This document shows positions 14,422-21,759 of a DNA stretch of 22,388 nt, in pieces (positions within the stretch are counted from its first letter, which is position 1; each line of letters opens with the position of its first letter). The DNA is taken from NCBI GenBank assembly GCA_002411545.1, contig DHTG01000055.1:8364-30751 (forward strand), given 5' to 3'. The translations under genes and the position numbers were made by a program. This DNA is from Bacteroidales bacterium UBA5266. Lineage in GTDB: Bacteria; Bacteroidota; Bacteroidia; Bacteroidales; WCHB1-69. Below the pieces are notes generated by a model. It was not told the origin of the DNA, made no database searches, and worked only from the letters and a program-made list of their open reading frames with translations.

Positions 14422-16077
14422 ATGAATGCAATGTTTTGTTCTCAATGTCAAGAAACCGCTCAAAACACCGGATGTGTGGTCAGAGGTGTATGCGGTAAAA
14501 GTCCTGAAGTTGCCAACTATCAAGATTTATTAATCTATGTCATGAAAGGTTTGGCAAAAGTGAATCAATGTCTACGTTCCTGTGGTAAAGGTTCCGATCA
14601 AGTAGACCTGTTTATTATGAACGGCTTGTTTATGACCATCACCAATGCCAATTTCGACAAAAAACGTTTTAGCCAAGAAATTAAAGCCGGTTTAGCCCTT
14701 CGCGATGCCTTGAAAAAAGAAGCCGTTAACTGTAAAACAAGTTGCGACTTTTTAAGCCACGATGCTATGACCTGGACAGCATCGACCGAAGAGGAAATGG
14801 AAACCAAAGCCAAATCTGTCGGTATTCTTTCCACTCCTGATGAAGACATCCGTGCCCTGCGTCAATTGCTGGTATTAGGTATTAAAGGGATGGCTGCTTA
14901 TACTGAGCATGCCTACAATTTAAAACATGTCGATAAAGACATTTTTGACTTTATGCAAATGGCATTAGCCAGCACACTTTCTCCCAATCAATCCAAAGAC
15001 GAATTGCTCGGTTTGGTTATGAAATGCGGTGAATATGGAGTAAAAACCATGGCCTTATTAGACAAAGCCAACACTTCTACTTACGGCAATCCCGAAATCA
15101 CCAAAGTAAATATAGGTGTTAAAAATCGTCCGGCCATTTTAATTAGCGGTCATGATTTAAAAGATTTGGATGAATTATTGGCACAGGCCGAACCCGAAGG
15201 AGTAGATGTGTATACCCACTCCGAAATGTTACCGGCACACTATTATCCGTATTTCAAAAAATACAAGAATTTGGCAGGCAACTATGGCAATGCATGGCAT
15301 CGTCAAACCAAAGAATTCGAAACCTTTAACGGACCTATTTTATTCACCACCAACTGTATCGTACCCCCACGCCCCGATAGTACTTACAGTGATAGAATCT
15401 ATACCACCGGAAGCACCGGATTTGACGGATTCCCTCACATCGCCGACCGCCTGAACGATAAACCTAAAGACTTTTCACAAATCATTGCCCATGCCAAACG
15501 TTGCAAAGCACCCGAAGCCATCGAAAACGGTGAAATCATAGGCGGATTTGCTCATAACCAAGTCATCGCCTTAGCCGACAAAGTGGTTGAAGCCGTAAAA
15601 AGCGGTGCCATCCGTAAATTTGTCGTCATGGCCGGTTGCGACGGACGCATGAAAAGTCGTGAATACTATACCGAATTTGCACAAAACCTTCCGAAAGACA
15701 CCATTATCCTGACAGCCGGTTGTGCGAAATACCGTTACAACAAATTACAATTAGGCGATATAGGCGGTATTCCCAGAGTACTCGATGCCGGTCAATGCAA
15801 CGACAGTTATTCCTTGGCCGTTATTGCTCTGAAACTAAAAGAAGTGTTTGGCTTGGACGACGTAAATAAACTGCCCATAGTGTATAACATCGCCTGGTAC
15901 GAACAAAAAGCCGTACTCGTATTGTTGGCACTGCTCAGCCTCGGTGTTAAAAACATTCACCTCGGACCAACCCTTCCCGGTTTCCTTTCCCCCAATGTAG
16001 CTAAAATTTTGGTTGAAAGCTTCGGAATCGGAAGCATTTCAACCGTCGACGAAGACCTTAAAAGTATGATAGGTTAA
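14422..16077 (+). CDS. hcp: Hybrid cluster protein (hydroxylamine/NO reductase)
   Basis: A 551-residue hybrid cluster protein. The N-terminal Fe-S ligands are Cys6, Cys9, Cys18 and Cys24 ([20 protein letters not shown]). The hybrid-cluster ligands are all there: His in LISGHDL, Glu in [13 protein letters not shown], Cys in [28 protein letters not shown] and [10 protein letters not shown], and the Glu-Lys pair in IAWYEQKAV. Hcp reduces hydroxylamine in vitro and nitric oxide to nitrous oxide, and can act in protein nitrosylation; it protects anaerobes from nitrosative stress. I take the ATG at 14422; the ATG three codons later (14431) is equally possible, and a TTG at 14377 falls inside the promoter box. 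It is activated, by inference, by the divergent HcpR-like regulator through the palindrome at 14332-14353. Confidence 0.97.
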   Translation: MNAMFCSQCQETAQNTGCVVRGVCGKSPEVANYQDLLIYVMKGLAKVNQCLRSCGKGSDQVDLFIMNGLFMTITNANFDKKRFSQEIKAGLALRDALKKEAVNCKTSCDFLSHDAMTWTASTEEEMETKAKSVGILSTPDEDIRALRQLLVLGIKGMAAYTEHAYNLKHVDKDIFDFMQMALASTLSPNQSKDELLGLVMKCGEYGVKTMALLDKANTSTYGNPEITKVNIGVKNRPAILISGHDLKDLDELLAQAEPEGVDVYTHSEMLPAHYYPYFKKYKNLAGNYGNAWHRQTKEFETFNGPILFTTNCIVPPRPDSTYSDRIYTTGSTGFDGFPHIADRLNDKPKDFSQIIAHAKRCKAPEAIENGEIIGGFAHNQVIALADKVVEAVKSGAIRKFVVMAGCDGRMKSREYYTEFAQNLPKDTIILTAGCAKYRYNKLQLGDIGGIPRVLDAGQCNDSYSLAVIALKLKEVFGLDDVNKLPIVYNIAWYEQKAVLVLLALLSLGVKNIHLGPTLPGFLSPNVAKILVESFGIGSISTVDEDLKSMIG

Positions 16078-16101
16078 ACACTACATATACTTAATTAATT
16101 G

Positions 16102-16132
16102 AAGAGGGTGTTATCAAACATCCTCTTTTTTT
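16102..16132 (+). terminator. Rho-independent terminator of hcp
   Basis: AAGAGGGTGTT (16102-16112) pairs with AACATCCTCTT (16117-16127) around ATCA with one G-T wobble, and is followed by a T tract. It lies 25 bp after the hcp stop. Confidence 0.9.
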
Positions 16133-16190
16133 ACAAAGATTTCACAACTTCGCTGCTAATTTTTAAACAGTCGATTTTATATATCGTGTA

Positions 16191-16215
16191 GCTCCGTAGG
16201 AGTGGCATCTTTGTA
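16191..16215. repeat. Short CTCCGTAGGAG-type intergenic repeat
   Basis: The stretch contains the small palindrome CTCC-GTA-GGAG followed by TGGCATCTTTGTA. I recall this word as a frequent intergenic element in Bacteroidota genomes, but cannot confirm copy number here, since only one copy is in the window. Confidence 0.3.
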
Positions 16216-16266
16216 TCATCATAAAAAATATTATAGGGGATCACACATTTATATTTAAAAAATATA

Positions 16267-16274
16267 TATCTTTG
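16267..16274 (+). promoter_or_regulatory. -7 promoter box (TATCTTTG) of the rpsF operon
   Basis: Exact TAnnTTTG match on the plus strand, 55 bp before the rpsF start. The leader is AT-rich and shows no S6:S18-type hairpin with a CCG bulge. Confidence 0.6.
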
Positions 16275-16328
16275 CAATCCAAAAAAAATATATTTATAAT
16301 AATAATTAATTAAAACATTATCAGAGAT

Positions 16329-16697
16329 ATGGTAAATCATTACGAAACCGTTTTCATTATGACTCCCGTTTTGTCTGAAGAACAGATGAAGGAAACGGTA
16401 AGCAAATTTGAAAAAATTTTGCTCGACAATCAATGTAAAATTGTTCACCAAGAAAATTGGGGCATGCGTAAACTAGCTTATCCTATCGACAAAAAATCAT
16501 CCGGTTTTTATCATTTATTTGAATTTAAAGCCGAAGGTTCTTTTGTAAAAGAATGGGAAGTCCAATTCAAACGCGATGAGAAAATATTACGTTTTTTAAC
16601 GGTAGCCCTCGACAAACACGGCATTCAATTCAATAAAAAAAGACGTGAAAACAAGAAAAAAGCTACGGAATCCGCAACAATAACAAATAACGAATAA
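16329..16697 (+). CDS. rpsF: 30S ribosomal protein S6
   Basis: A 122-residue S6 with the normal start [17 protein letters not shown], the central block [22 protein letters not shown] and the strand [13 protein letters not shown], followed by a Lys-rich tail (KKRRENKKK). It sits on the platform of the small subunit and binds S18. First gene of the rpsF-rpsR-rplI operon, 11 bp ahead of rpsR, driven from the box at 16267-16274. Confidence 0.98.
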   Translation: MVNHYETVFIMTPVLSEEQMKETVSKFEKILLDNQCKIVHQENWGMRKLAYPIDKKSSGFYHLFEFKAEGSFVKEWEVQFKRDEKILRFLTVALDKHGIQFNKKRRENKKKATESATITNNE

Positions 16698-16708
16698 AAC
16701 ATAACGCT

Positions 16709-16984
16709 ATGGCACAATCAAATACAGATATTAAATATTTAACACCCATTGCGGTTGATGTTAAAAAGAAGAAATTTTGTCGTTTCAAAAAACACGGCAT
16801 TAAATATATTGATTACAAAGACGCTCAATATTTAATCCGTTTCATCAACGACCAAGGTAAAATACTACCCCGCCGTTTAACCGGTACCTCTTTGAAATAC
16901 CAAAAAAAGGTGGCACAAGCTATTAAAAGAGCTCGTCACATTGCCATTTTACCTTATGTTGCCGATAACTTAAAAGAAAAATAG
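16709..16984 (+). CDS. rpsR: 30S ribosomal protein S18
   Basis: A 91-residue S18 of normal length. The signature is in [20 protein letters not shown], followed by [20 protein letters not shown] and [13 protein letters not shown] single Cys remains in the FCRF block, so it is of the non-zinc type. It forms a complex with S6 on the 30S platform. It lies between rpsF and rplI with 11-bp gaps on both sides. Confidence 0.98.
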   Translation: MAQSNTDIKYLTPIAVDVKKKKFCRFKKHGIKYIDYKDAQYLIRFINDQGKILPRRLTGTSLKYQKKVAQAIKRARHIAILPYVADNLKEK

Positions 16985-16995
16985 GAGAACTTACC

Positions 16996-17448
16996 ATGGA
17001 AATTATTTTAAAAGAAGATATAGTTAACCTGGGATTTACCAATGACATCGTAACCGTTAAAAACGGATACGCTCGTAATTATTTATTCCCTAAAAAATTA
17101 GCCATCCCCGCCACCGAATCTAACAAAAAAATATTGGCTGAAACCATCAAACAACGTAGCCGTAAGTTAGAAAAAATGCGCACCGACGCCCTTAGTATAG
17201 GCGAACGACTTGATAATATAACTGTTAACATGAGCGTTAAAGCTACCGACGAAGGCAAAATCTACGGTTCCGTTACCAACATCAATGTGGCCGAAGCACT
17301 CAAAGCACAACACGATATTGACATCGACCGTAAAAAAATCCAAATCCAAGGCGATCACATCAAGGAATTAGGACAATACAAAGCTACCGTTGCCTTACAC
17401 AAAGATGTTAAAGTTGAATTCAACATCAACGTAATAAACGAAGCATAA
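16996..17448 (+). CDS. rplI: 50S ribosomal protein L9
   Basis: A 150-residue L9. The N-terminal rRNA-binding domain has the signature MEIILKEDIVNLGFTNDIV and the block VKNGYARNYLFPKKLAIPAT; a connecting helix (IKQRSRKLEKMRTDAL) leads to a C-terminal domain with GKIYGSVTNINVAEAL and IKELGQYKATVALHKDVKVEF. It binds 23S rRNA near the L1 stalk. An AGGAGA stretch precedes the ATG, one of the few purine-rich ribosome-binding sites in the window. Last gene of its operon. Confidence 0.98.
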   Translation: MEIILKEDIVNLGFTNDIVTVKNGYARNYLFPKKLAIPATESNKKILAETIKQRSRKLEKMRTDALSIGERLDNITVNMSVKATDEGKIYGSVTNINVAEALKAQHDIDIDRKKIQIQGDHIKELGQYKATVALHKDVKVEFNINVINEA

Positions 17449-17476
17449 TACATATATCTATTTAAGAAAACCTTAC

Positions 17477-17505
17477 AAAGATGCCTTCGCAGGTATCTTT
17501 TTTTA
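17477..17505 (+). terminator. Rho-independent terminator of rpsF-rpsR-rplI
   Basis: AAAGATGCC (17477-17485) pairs with GGTATCTTT (17492-17500) with one G-T wobble around a TTCGCA loop, followed by further T. It lies 29 bp after the rplI stop. Confidence 0.9.
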
Positions 17506-17565
17506 TTATTTGGATGTGCTCCTTCGGGTCGGATTTTTCGGCACATGGTATACGTTTTGTATGTT

Positions 17566-17599
17566 ATCGTAGAGACGTTGCATGCAACGTCTCTACGAT
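17566..17599. repeat. REP-like 34-bp perfect palindrome with GTAG lead
   Basis: The two 17-base arms (17566-17582 and 17583-17599) are exact reverse complements; the left arm contains GTAGAGACGTTGCA. A GTAG tetranucleotide at the 5' side of a hairpin is the hallmark of REP elements handled by RAYT (IS200/IS605-like) transposases. The same form, with another core, appears at 21543-21570. No RAYT gene is in the window. Confidence 0.75.
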
Positions 17600-17658
17600 T
17601 TATTTTCATTTATTCATATAATTTTATTTCATCAACCATTTTATATTAAATAAAAACA

Positions 17659-17666
17659 TACCTTTG
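17659..17666 (+). promoter_or_regulatory. Orphan -7 promoter box (TACCTTTG)
   Basis: Exact TAnnTTTG match on the plus strand with no annotated gene for more than 500 bp. It may drive the possible small or broken gene at 17763-17879 or a small RNA. Confidence 0.4.
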
Positions 17667-17762
17667 TCACGAATTAAAATGAATGGTAAAAGATTTCACA
17701 AAACAAAAAATTCCTTATCATTTTAAACTAATTGATTTATAAATAATTAAATTTTTAAAAAC

Positions 17763-17879
17763 ATGGAAATAAAATTCGTAAATGCACCGAAGCAGGTGTA
17801 AAAGGTGGAGGAAAAGTAAAATATTGCACAACCATAAACCACAAAGGAACCAAAACAACAAGATTAACAAATCATTGAT
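17763..17879 (+). pseudogene. Possible frameshifted small basic protein gene
   Basis: An ATG at 17763 after an A-rich leader gives only MEIKFVNAPKQV before a stop. One frame over, starting within a few codons, the DNA is open for about 38 codons: IRKCTEAGVKGGGKVKYC, then TTINHKGTKTTRLTNH and a stop. A single-base indel near 17768-17775 would join the ATG to this frame, giving a Lys-rich 38-residue peptide with two Cys. No family is recognised. It could also be non-coding. Confidence 0.3.
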
Positions 17880-17938
17880 GGTGAATCATTCAATCGATAA
17901 TTGTCCATTAACTATTAACACACTAGTTATTAACACAA

Positions 17939-17997
17939 ATTGGCGCCAACTCAGCCTCCGATTGGCGCCCGTTCATACACCATTAGGCGCCTAATGG
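17939..17997. promoter_or_regulatory. Three palindromic GGCGCC sites at 22-bp intervals
   Basis: GGCGCC occurs at 17942-17947, 17964-17969 and 17986-17991, each exactly 22 bp from the last. Flanks are also symmetric: TTGGCGCCAA for the first, ATTGGCGCC for the second, and the 18-bp palindrome CCATTAGGCGCCTAATGG (17980-17997) for the third. The DNA around is AT-rich, so the sites stand out. The 22-bp period is two helical turns and would place bound dimers on one face. The nearest downstream gene is the PorP/SprF gene, whose -7 box begins 140 bp later. Confidence 0.55.
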
Positions 17998-18136
17998 AAC
18001 CAATGAAACAGTATCGAATTTTCAATCTTACCTTATACAATTTTAAGCGACATACTATTTGTTTTGTGATAAAACTGTATGCATCATATTCAGACCACAA
18101 TTTTCATGTTTTCTTTTATGCTACAAATATTTTTAG

Positions 18137-18144
18137 TACTTTTG
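18137..18144 (+). promoter_or_regulatory. -7 promoter box (TACTTTTG) of the PorP/SprF operon
   Basis: Exact TAnnTTTG match on the plus strand 35 bp before the ATG at 18179. No clear -33 TTTG. Confidence 0.6.
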
Positions 18145-18178
18145 TTCAAATTTTTAAAGCACAAGAGAAATATATCAA

Positions 18179-19216
18179 ATGGTTTATCTAAAAAAGAGCC
18201 TCTGGATTGTATGTATTGTTTGCTTTTACGTTTTTATGTCAAAAACCGTAAAAGCACAAGACATTCATTTCTCACAATTTTGGATGAATCCCATAGCTAT
18301 TAATCCGGCCGCTACAGCCTTTTACGATGGTGATTTACGTGCCGGCATTTACAATCGTTCTCAATGGTATACAGTTTCAAAAGCCTATCAAACCAACGGT
18401 TTATGGTTCGACATGCCGCTCATCAAACGACCATCGCATCAAGACATCTTTGGCTTTGGCATGAGCTTCGACTTCGACCGTGCCGGCGATTCTAAATATA
18501 CCAGCATGCAATCCAACCTATTCTTGTCTTATTCACGAGCCTTGAACCGCAAAAACAACCACTTTATCTCTATAGGCATTTCAGGGGGCATGGCCCAACG
18601 TACCATAAATTATGCCGCATTATCTTTCGACGAACAATTTCAAAACGACATCTATAATCAAAATATTCCGATTACAGAAAACTTACATACAAGTAAATTT
18701 ATGTTTGCCGATTGTGCCGCAGGCATACAATGGTTTTATCAATCGGGTGAACTGAATTACTATCAAGCCGGATTCAGTATTTTTCACCTCAACCGTCCTA
18801 AACAATCTTTATTGAAAGACAACAGTATACGTTTACCTATCAAATATAATTTCACCTTGACTACGAGTATAGCCCTAAACGCCGACATGGGCATCACTCC
18901 TTCAATTGCCTATTCCAACCAAGACCCATATCAAGAGTTTTTACTAGGTATGATGTATACCTATTTAATTAGTTTCGACCAATATGGAAATTATAATAAA
19001 TTTGAAATCGGCTTGGATTATCGATGGAATGATGCCATTTATGTAGTATTAGGTGCCGAAATTAATCGTCTTCGTTTCAATTTTAGCTATGACTTTAATA
19101 TTTCAAAACTCTTGCCGGCCACTAATGCACAAGGAGGAGTTGAACTGAGTGTGTATTACATCTTAAAAAAGAAAAAGAAATTCAAACCGCAGACGATTCC
19201 TTGTCCCATTTTTTAA
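18179..19216 (+). CDS. PorP/SprF family type IX secretion system membrane protein
   Basis: A 345-residue outer-membrane protein. A signal peptide (about residues 1-26, ending VKAQ) is followed by the family start DIHFSQFWMNPIAINPA, then alternating beta strands such as DIFGFGMSFDFDRAGDSKY, NHFISIGISGGMAQ, YYQAGFSIFHLNRP and KFEIGLDYRWNDAIYVVLGAE, and a basic C-terminus (KKKKKFK). PorP/SprF proteins are barrels tied to type IX secretion and gliding; many genomes carry several copies paired with OmpA-like or PD40 proteins or giant adhesins, so this copy may serve one substrate only. It is 11 bp ahead of the PD40/OmpA-like gene, clearly one operon. Confidence 0.9.
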   Translation: MVYLKKSLWIVCIVCFYVFMSKTVKAQDIHFSQFWMNPIAINPAATAFYDGDLRAGIYNRSQWYTVSKAYQTNGLWFDMPLIKRPSHQDIFGFGMSFDFDRAGDSKYTSMQSNLFLSYSRALNRKNNHFISIGISGGMAQRTINYAALSFDEQFQNDIYNQNIPITENLHTSKFMFADCAAGIQWFYQSGELNYYQAGFSIFHLNRPKQSLLKDNSIRLPIKYNFTLTTSIALNADMGITPSIAYSNQDPYQEFLLGMMYTYLISFDQYGNYNKFEIGLDYRWNDAIYVVLGAEINRLRFNFSYDFNISKLLPATNAQGGVELSVYYILKKKKKFKPQTIPCPIF

Positions 19217-19227
19217 ACGATACACGA

Positions 19228-21528
19228 ATGAAAGGTAGATTGTTTGTAATTTTCAGCTTATTATTCCCATTGTTGTCGAATGCACAACAATCCCATGAGC
19301 TATTGCAAGCCGCCACCATAGCCGCCGAAAAAAACGAAATACAAAGTGCCGTGTATTTTTACAGAGCATACATAGAAAACGAACATCCTACAGATCCACG
19401 CCTGTTTTTAAATTATGCCCATGCCCTACGTTTGAGTTATTTATACGTAGAAGCTGACAATGCTTACGAAAAAGTCATGTTCCTCGATACCGCATCAGCA
19501 TTTCCCGAAGCGGTATTTTACAGGGCTATGACTAAAAAAAATCTGGGTAAATATACCCAAGCTTCCGATTTGTTTAAACAGTATATTTCCCTGCAAAACA
19601 ACGACACCACTCTCTTAGTGAAGCGTGCTTTGCTCGAATTGGAAGCCTGTCGCTTGGCACCGCTTTGGATATCCGACACGCTAACGGTATATATCGAAGC
19701 ATTAGATACGATCATCAATAGCCCGCATTCCGAATTTAATGCCATACAGTTAAGCGATACCGCTTTGTATTTTTCGGCCTTACGTCCGATTACCTCCAAT
19801 GCACACACCTATATCATCGATGATTTCTATTTGTCGAAAATATATTCGGCTCGCTTTGGAGTCAATGGATTAGATGACATAAAACCTCTCCACCGACGCA
19901 TTAACAATCCAAACTACCACAATGCTAATCTTTTTTTCAATAGCGATAAAACAAAATTGTTTTTTAGTCGTACACCGGTTACACATCACATACAGAATAA
20001 TGCCAGCCTGTGGGTTTCGGAATTAAAAAAAGGGAAATGGCAAAAACCTAAGAAACTGCCCGATCATATCAACGCCCCGGGGAGCAATACCACACAAGCT
20101 TGCATCACTCCATTAAACGACAGTTGCGACATCCTCTATTTTGTTTCTAACCGTCCCAAGGGTATGGGAGGACAAGACATATGGTATAGCATAGTGAATA
20201 ACGGTACTTACGGCGAAGCCATTAATGCCGGAAGCAACATCAATACACCGGGTAACGAAATCACTCCTTTTTATCATAACGAAACCAGAACCTTATATTT
20301 CAGCTCTGATTGGCATGCCGGACTGGGAGGCTACGATATTTTTAAAGCCGAAGGTGCCCTCAGTGCATGGAAAAATCCTGTCAATATGGGCTTCCCTATC
20401 AACAGTGCAGCAAACGACATCTACTTCACTATCAACGAAGTTGATAATGACGGTTACTTCTCTTCCAACCGTTTCTCCCCCTACAGCCTCACAGAAGCCG
20501 GCTGTTGTAACGATATTTTCCTCTATGAATGGCAGGATTTCAAACCAAAGACTCAAATCGACACCTTATGGGCGGCCGACTCTATAGATATACCCTCCTA
20601 CCTAAACAATATCTTACCCATCAACCTCTATTTTCACAACGACGAACCCGACCCAAAAACCATGGCTACCACTACCGATAAAAACTACAAACAAACCCTC
20701 GACGCATATGTTGCCATGAAAGATCTCTATAAAGAAGAATATGCCAAAGGATTGGATGGCGAAGAAAAATTAAAAGCAGAAAACGAGATCGAAGATTTTT
20801 TTACCGATTACGTGCAAAAAGGCTATGAACTCCTTGAAGAACTAACTTCCCTGCTCCTACGCGATTTACAGAGAGGAAAGGCGGTAAACATCACTGTCAG
20901 TGGGTTTTCCAGTCCACTATTTTCAGAAGAATACAACATCAATCTTTCCTTGCGACGAATCGAAAGCCTGAAAAATTATTTAAAAGCCTATCGCAACGGA
21001 TTATTTCTTGATTATATGGACAGTACTAAAATAAACAGTCTACACATCCTCAATGCTCCCAAAGGAAAAACCATGGCCAATCCCTATGTAAGCGACAATC
21101 CCAACGACAAACGCAACTCTATCTACAGCATGGCCGCCGCTTTGGAACGACGCATACAAGTAGTAGGATATGATGAGGATACGATTTATTCACAAAAAAA
21201 CCTTCTCCATATTTCCACGCCCGATTCCCTCTTAATTTTTACCCCAACAAAAGGAATCACTAACTATGTTAAATACATAGAAATTAAAAACCTTAGTGCT
21301 GACAGTCTACATATTACACAATTTGGCTGGGACACAACATGTCATGTCCCGACAAAAACCTTTGATATAAACATCGAAAAACAAACATTAGCCCCCAATG
21401 AGAGTACATTTATCGTAATAAAATTCACTTTCCGTAATTTTATCTACAATCATTCCCTATGTATCCAAATGCAAACCATGACGGCAAACGCACAAAAAAC
21501 AATCCACCTAAAATATTTGTTAAAATAA
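19228..21528 (+). CDS. PD40-repeat, OmpA-like envelope protein
   Basis: A 766-residue exported protein (signal peptide MKGRLFVIFSLLFPLLSNAQ). Residues 20-130 look TPR-like (AVYFYRAYIENEHP, ADNAYEKVMFLD, YTQASDLFKQYI). Residues about 215-420 carry PD40 beta-propeller repeats (FNSDKTKLFFSRT, DILYFVSNRPKGMGGQDIWY, TLYFSSDWHAGLGGYDIF, DGYFSSNR). Then comes an OmpA-like peptidoglycan-binding region opening with INLYFHNDEPDP, with a long charged insert before NINLSLRRIESLKNYL and a final LERRIQVV. The last 110 residues resemble a DUF1573/Ig-like domain. This order is similar to PorE/SprE-type proteins of type IX secretion. The ATG at 19228 is used; a TTG at 19201 would overlap the preceding gene. 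A REP-like palindrome is embedded at 21329-21350. Confidence 0.85.
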   Translation: MKGRLFVIFSLLFPLLSNAQQSHELLQAATIAAEKNEIQSAVYFYRAYIENEHPTDPRLFLNYAHALRLSYLYVEADNAYEKVMFLDTASAFPEAVFYRAMTKKNLGKYTQASDLFKQYISLQNNDTTLLVKRALLELEACRLAPLWISDTLTVYIEALDTIINSPHSEFNAIQLSDTALYFSALRPITSNAHTYIIDDFYLSKIYSARFGVNGLDDIKPLHRRINNPNYHNANLFFNSDKTKLFFSRTPVTHHIQNNASLWVSELKKGKWQKPKKLPDHINAPGSNTTQACITPLNDSCDILYFVSNRPKGMGGQDIWYSIVNNGTYGEAINAGSNINTPGNEITPFYHNETRTLYFSSDWHAGLGGYDIFKAEGALSAWKNPVNMGFPINSAANDIYFTINEVDNDGYFSSNRFSPYSLTEAGCCNDIFLYEWQDFKPKTQIDTLWAADSIDIPSYLNNILPINLYFHNDEPDPKTMATTTDKNYKQTLDAYVAMKDLYKEEYAKGLDGEEKLKAENEIEDFFTDYVQKGYELLEELTSLLLRDLQRGKAVNITVSGFSSPLFSEEYNINLSLRRIESLKNYLKAYRNGLFLDYMDSTKINSLHILNAPKGKTMANPYVSDNPNDKRNSIYSMAAALERRIQVVGYDEDTIYSQKNLLHISTPDSLLIFTPTKGITNYVKYIEIKNLSADSLHITQFGWDTTCHVPTKTFDINIEKQTLAPNESTFIVIKFTFRNFIYNHSLCIQMQTMTANAQKTIHLKYLLK
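21329..21350. repeat. Near copy of the 21546 REP-like palindrome inside a gene
   Basis: The 22 bases match the perfect palindrome at 21546-21567 at 20 positions; the two changes break its symmetry to give C-A mismatches on the plus strand (G-T wobbles on the minus strand). It encodes GWDTTCHVPT in the DUF1573-like tail of the PD40 protein without breaking the frame. Confidence 0.6.
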
Positions 21529-21542
21529 TAAGGATCATTTAT

Positions 21543-21570
21543 GTAGGGACACGACATGTCGTGTCCCCTC
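21543..21570. repeat. REP-like palindrome with GTAG lead
   Basis: GTAG (21543-21546) leads into a perfect 22-bp palindrome (21546-21567, arms GGGACACGACA and its complement). The form matches the 17566-17599 element: GTAG, then GGAC or AGAC, then a symmetric core centred on CATG. It lies 15 bp after the PD40 gene stop and could act as a transcript end or mRNA-protecting hairpin. Confidence 0.7.
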
Positions 21571-21724
21571 ATGAAAACGTGTTTAAAACACAAAGGGTTA
21601 TATTTACATATGGCAAAAATTGTAACCGATTATTCAAAATAATTCTTTTATTATTTTTGTATCTTTCCTCTATAAATTTAGCGATAAATTTTTATCTGTC
21701 TGTGTGTAATTAGCCAATTTTATG

Positions 21725-21732
21725 TACATTTG
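21725..21732 (+). promoter_or_regulatory. -7 promoter box (TACATTTG) of the S46 peptidase gene
   Basis: Exact TAnnTTTG match on the plus strand, 27 bp before the ATG at 21760. A TGTGTGT run 18-20 bp upstream may serve as the -33 element. A second TATTTTTG at 21652-21659 is also possible. Confidence 0.6.
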
Positions 21733-21759
21733 CAAATCTTTAATTAAACATTAAACACC

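Larger units (their letters stand above)
17506..18136. other. Gene-poor region between rplI and the PorP/SprF gene
   Basis: This stretch of about 630 bp holds a 34-bp palindrome (17566-17599), a plus-strand -7 box (17659-17666), a possible broken small gene (17763-17879), a direct repeat of TATTAACACA (17913-17922 and 17928-17937), and three GGCGCC palindromes 22 bp apart (17940-17997). No full gene is convincing. Confidence 0.6.

Noticed and set aside
16275..16328. S6:S18 autoregulatory leader of rpsF
   Set aside because: The leader is AT-rich and short, with no stem carrying the CCG bulge expected for that element.
16131..16451. 106-codon minus-strand frame over the rpsF start
   Set aside because: It runs against rpsF and the hcp terminator and encodes no recognisable protein.
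17355..17609. 84-codon minus-strand frame after rplI
   Set aside because: It runs through the rplI terminator and REP-like palindrome.
17782..17994. 70-codon plus-strand frame in the gene-poor region
   Set aside because: It crosses the GGCGCC repeats and AT-rich repeats, and has no protein-like character; the neighbouring frame is a better, though weak, candidate.
17939..17997. CRISPR-like array
   Set aside because: Units are only 6-10 bp of identity with 22-bp period and no spacer-repeat structure of CRISPR length; no cas gene nearby.
21459..21713. 84-codon plus-strand frame after the PD40 gene
   Set aside because: It overlaps the end of the PD40 gene and translates the REP-like palindrome; no motif.
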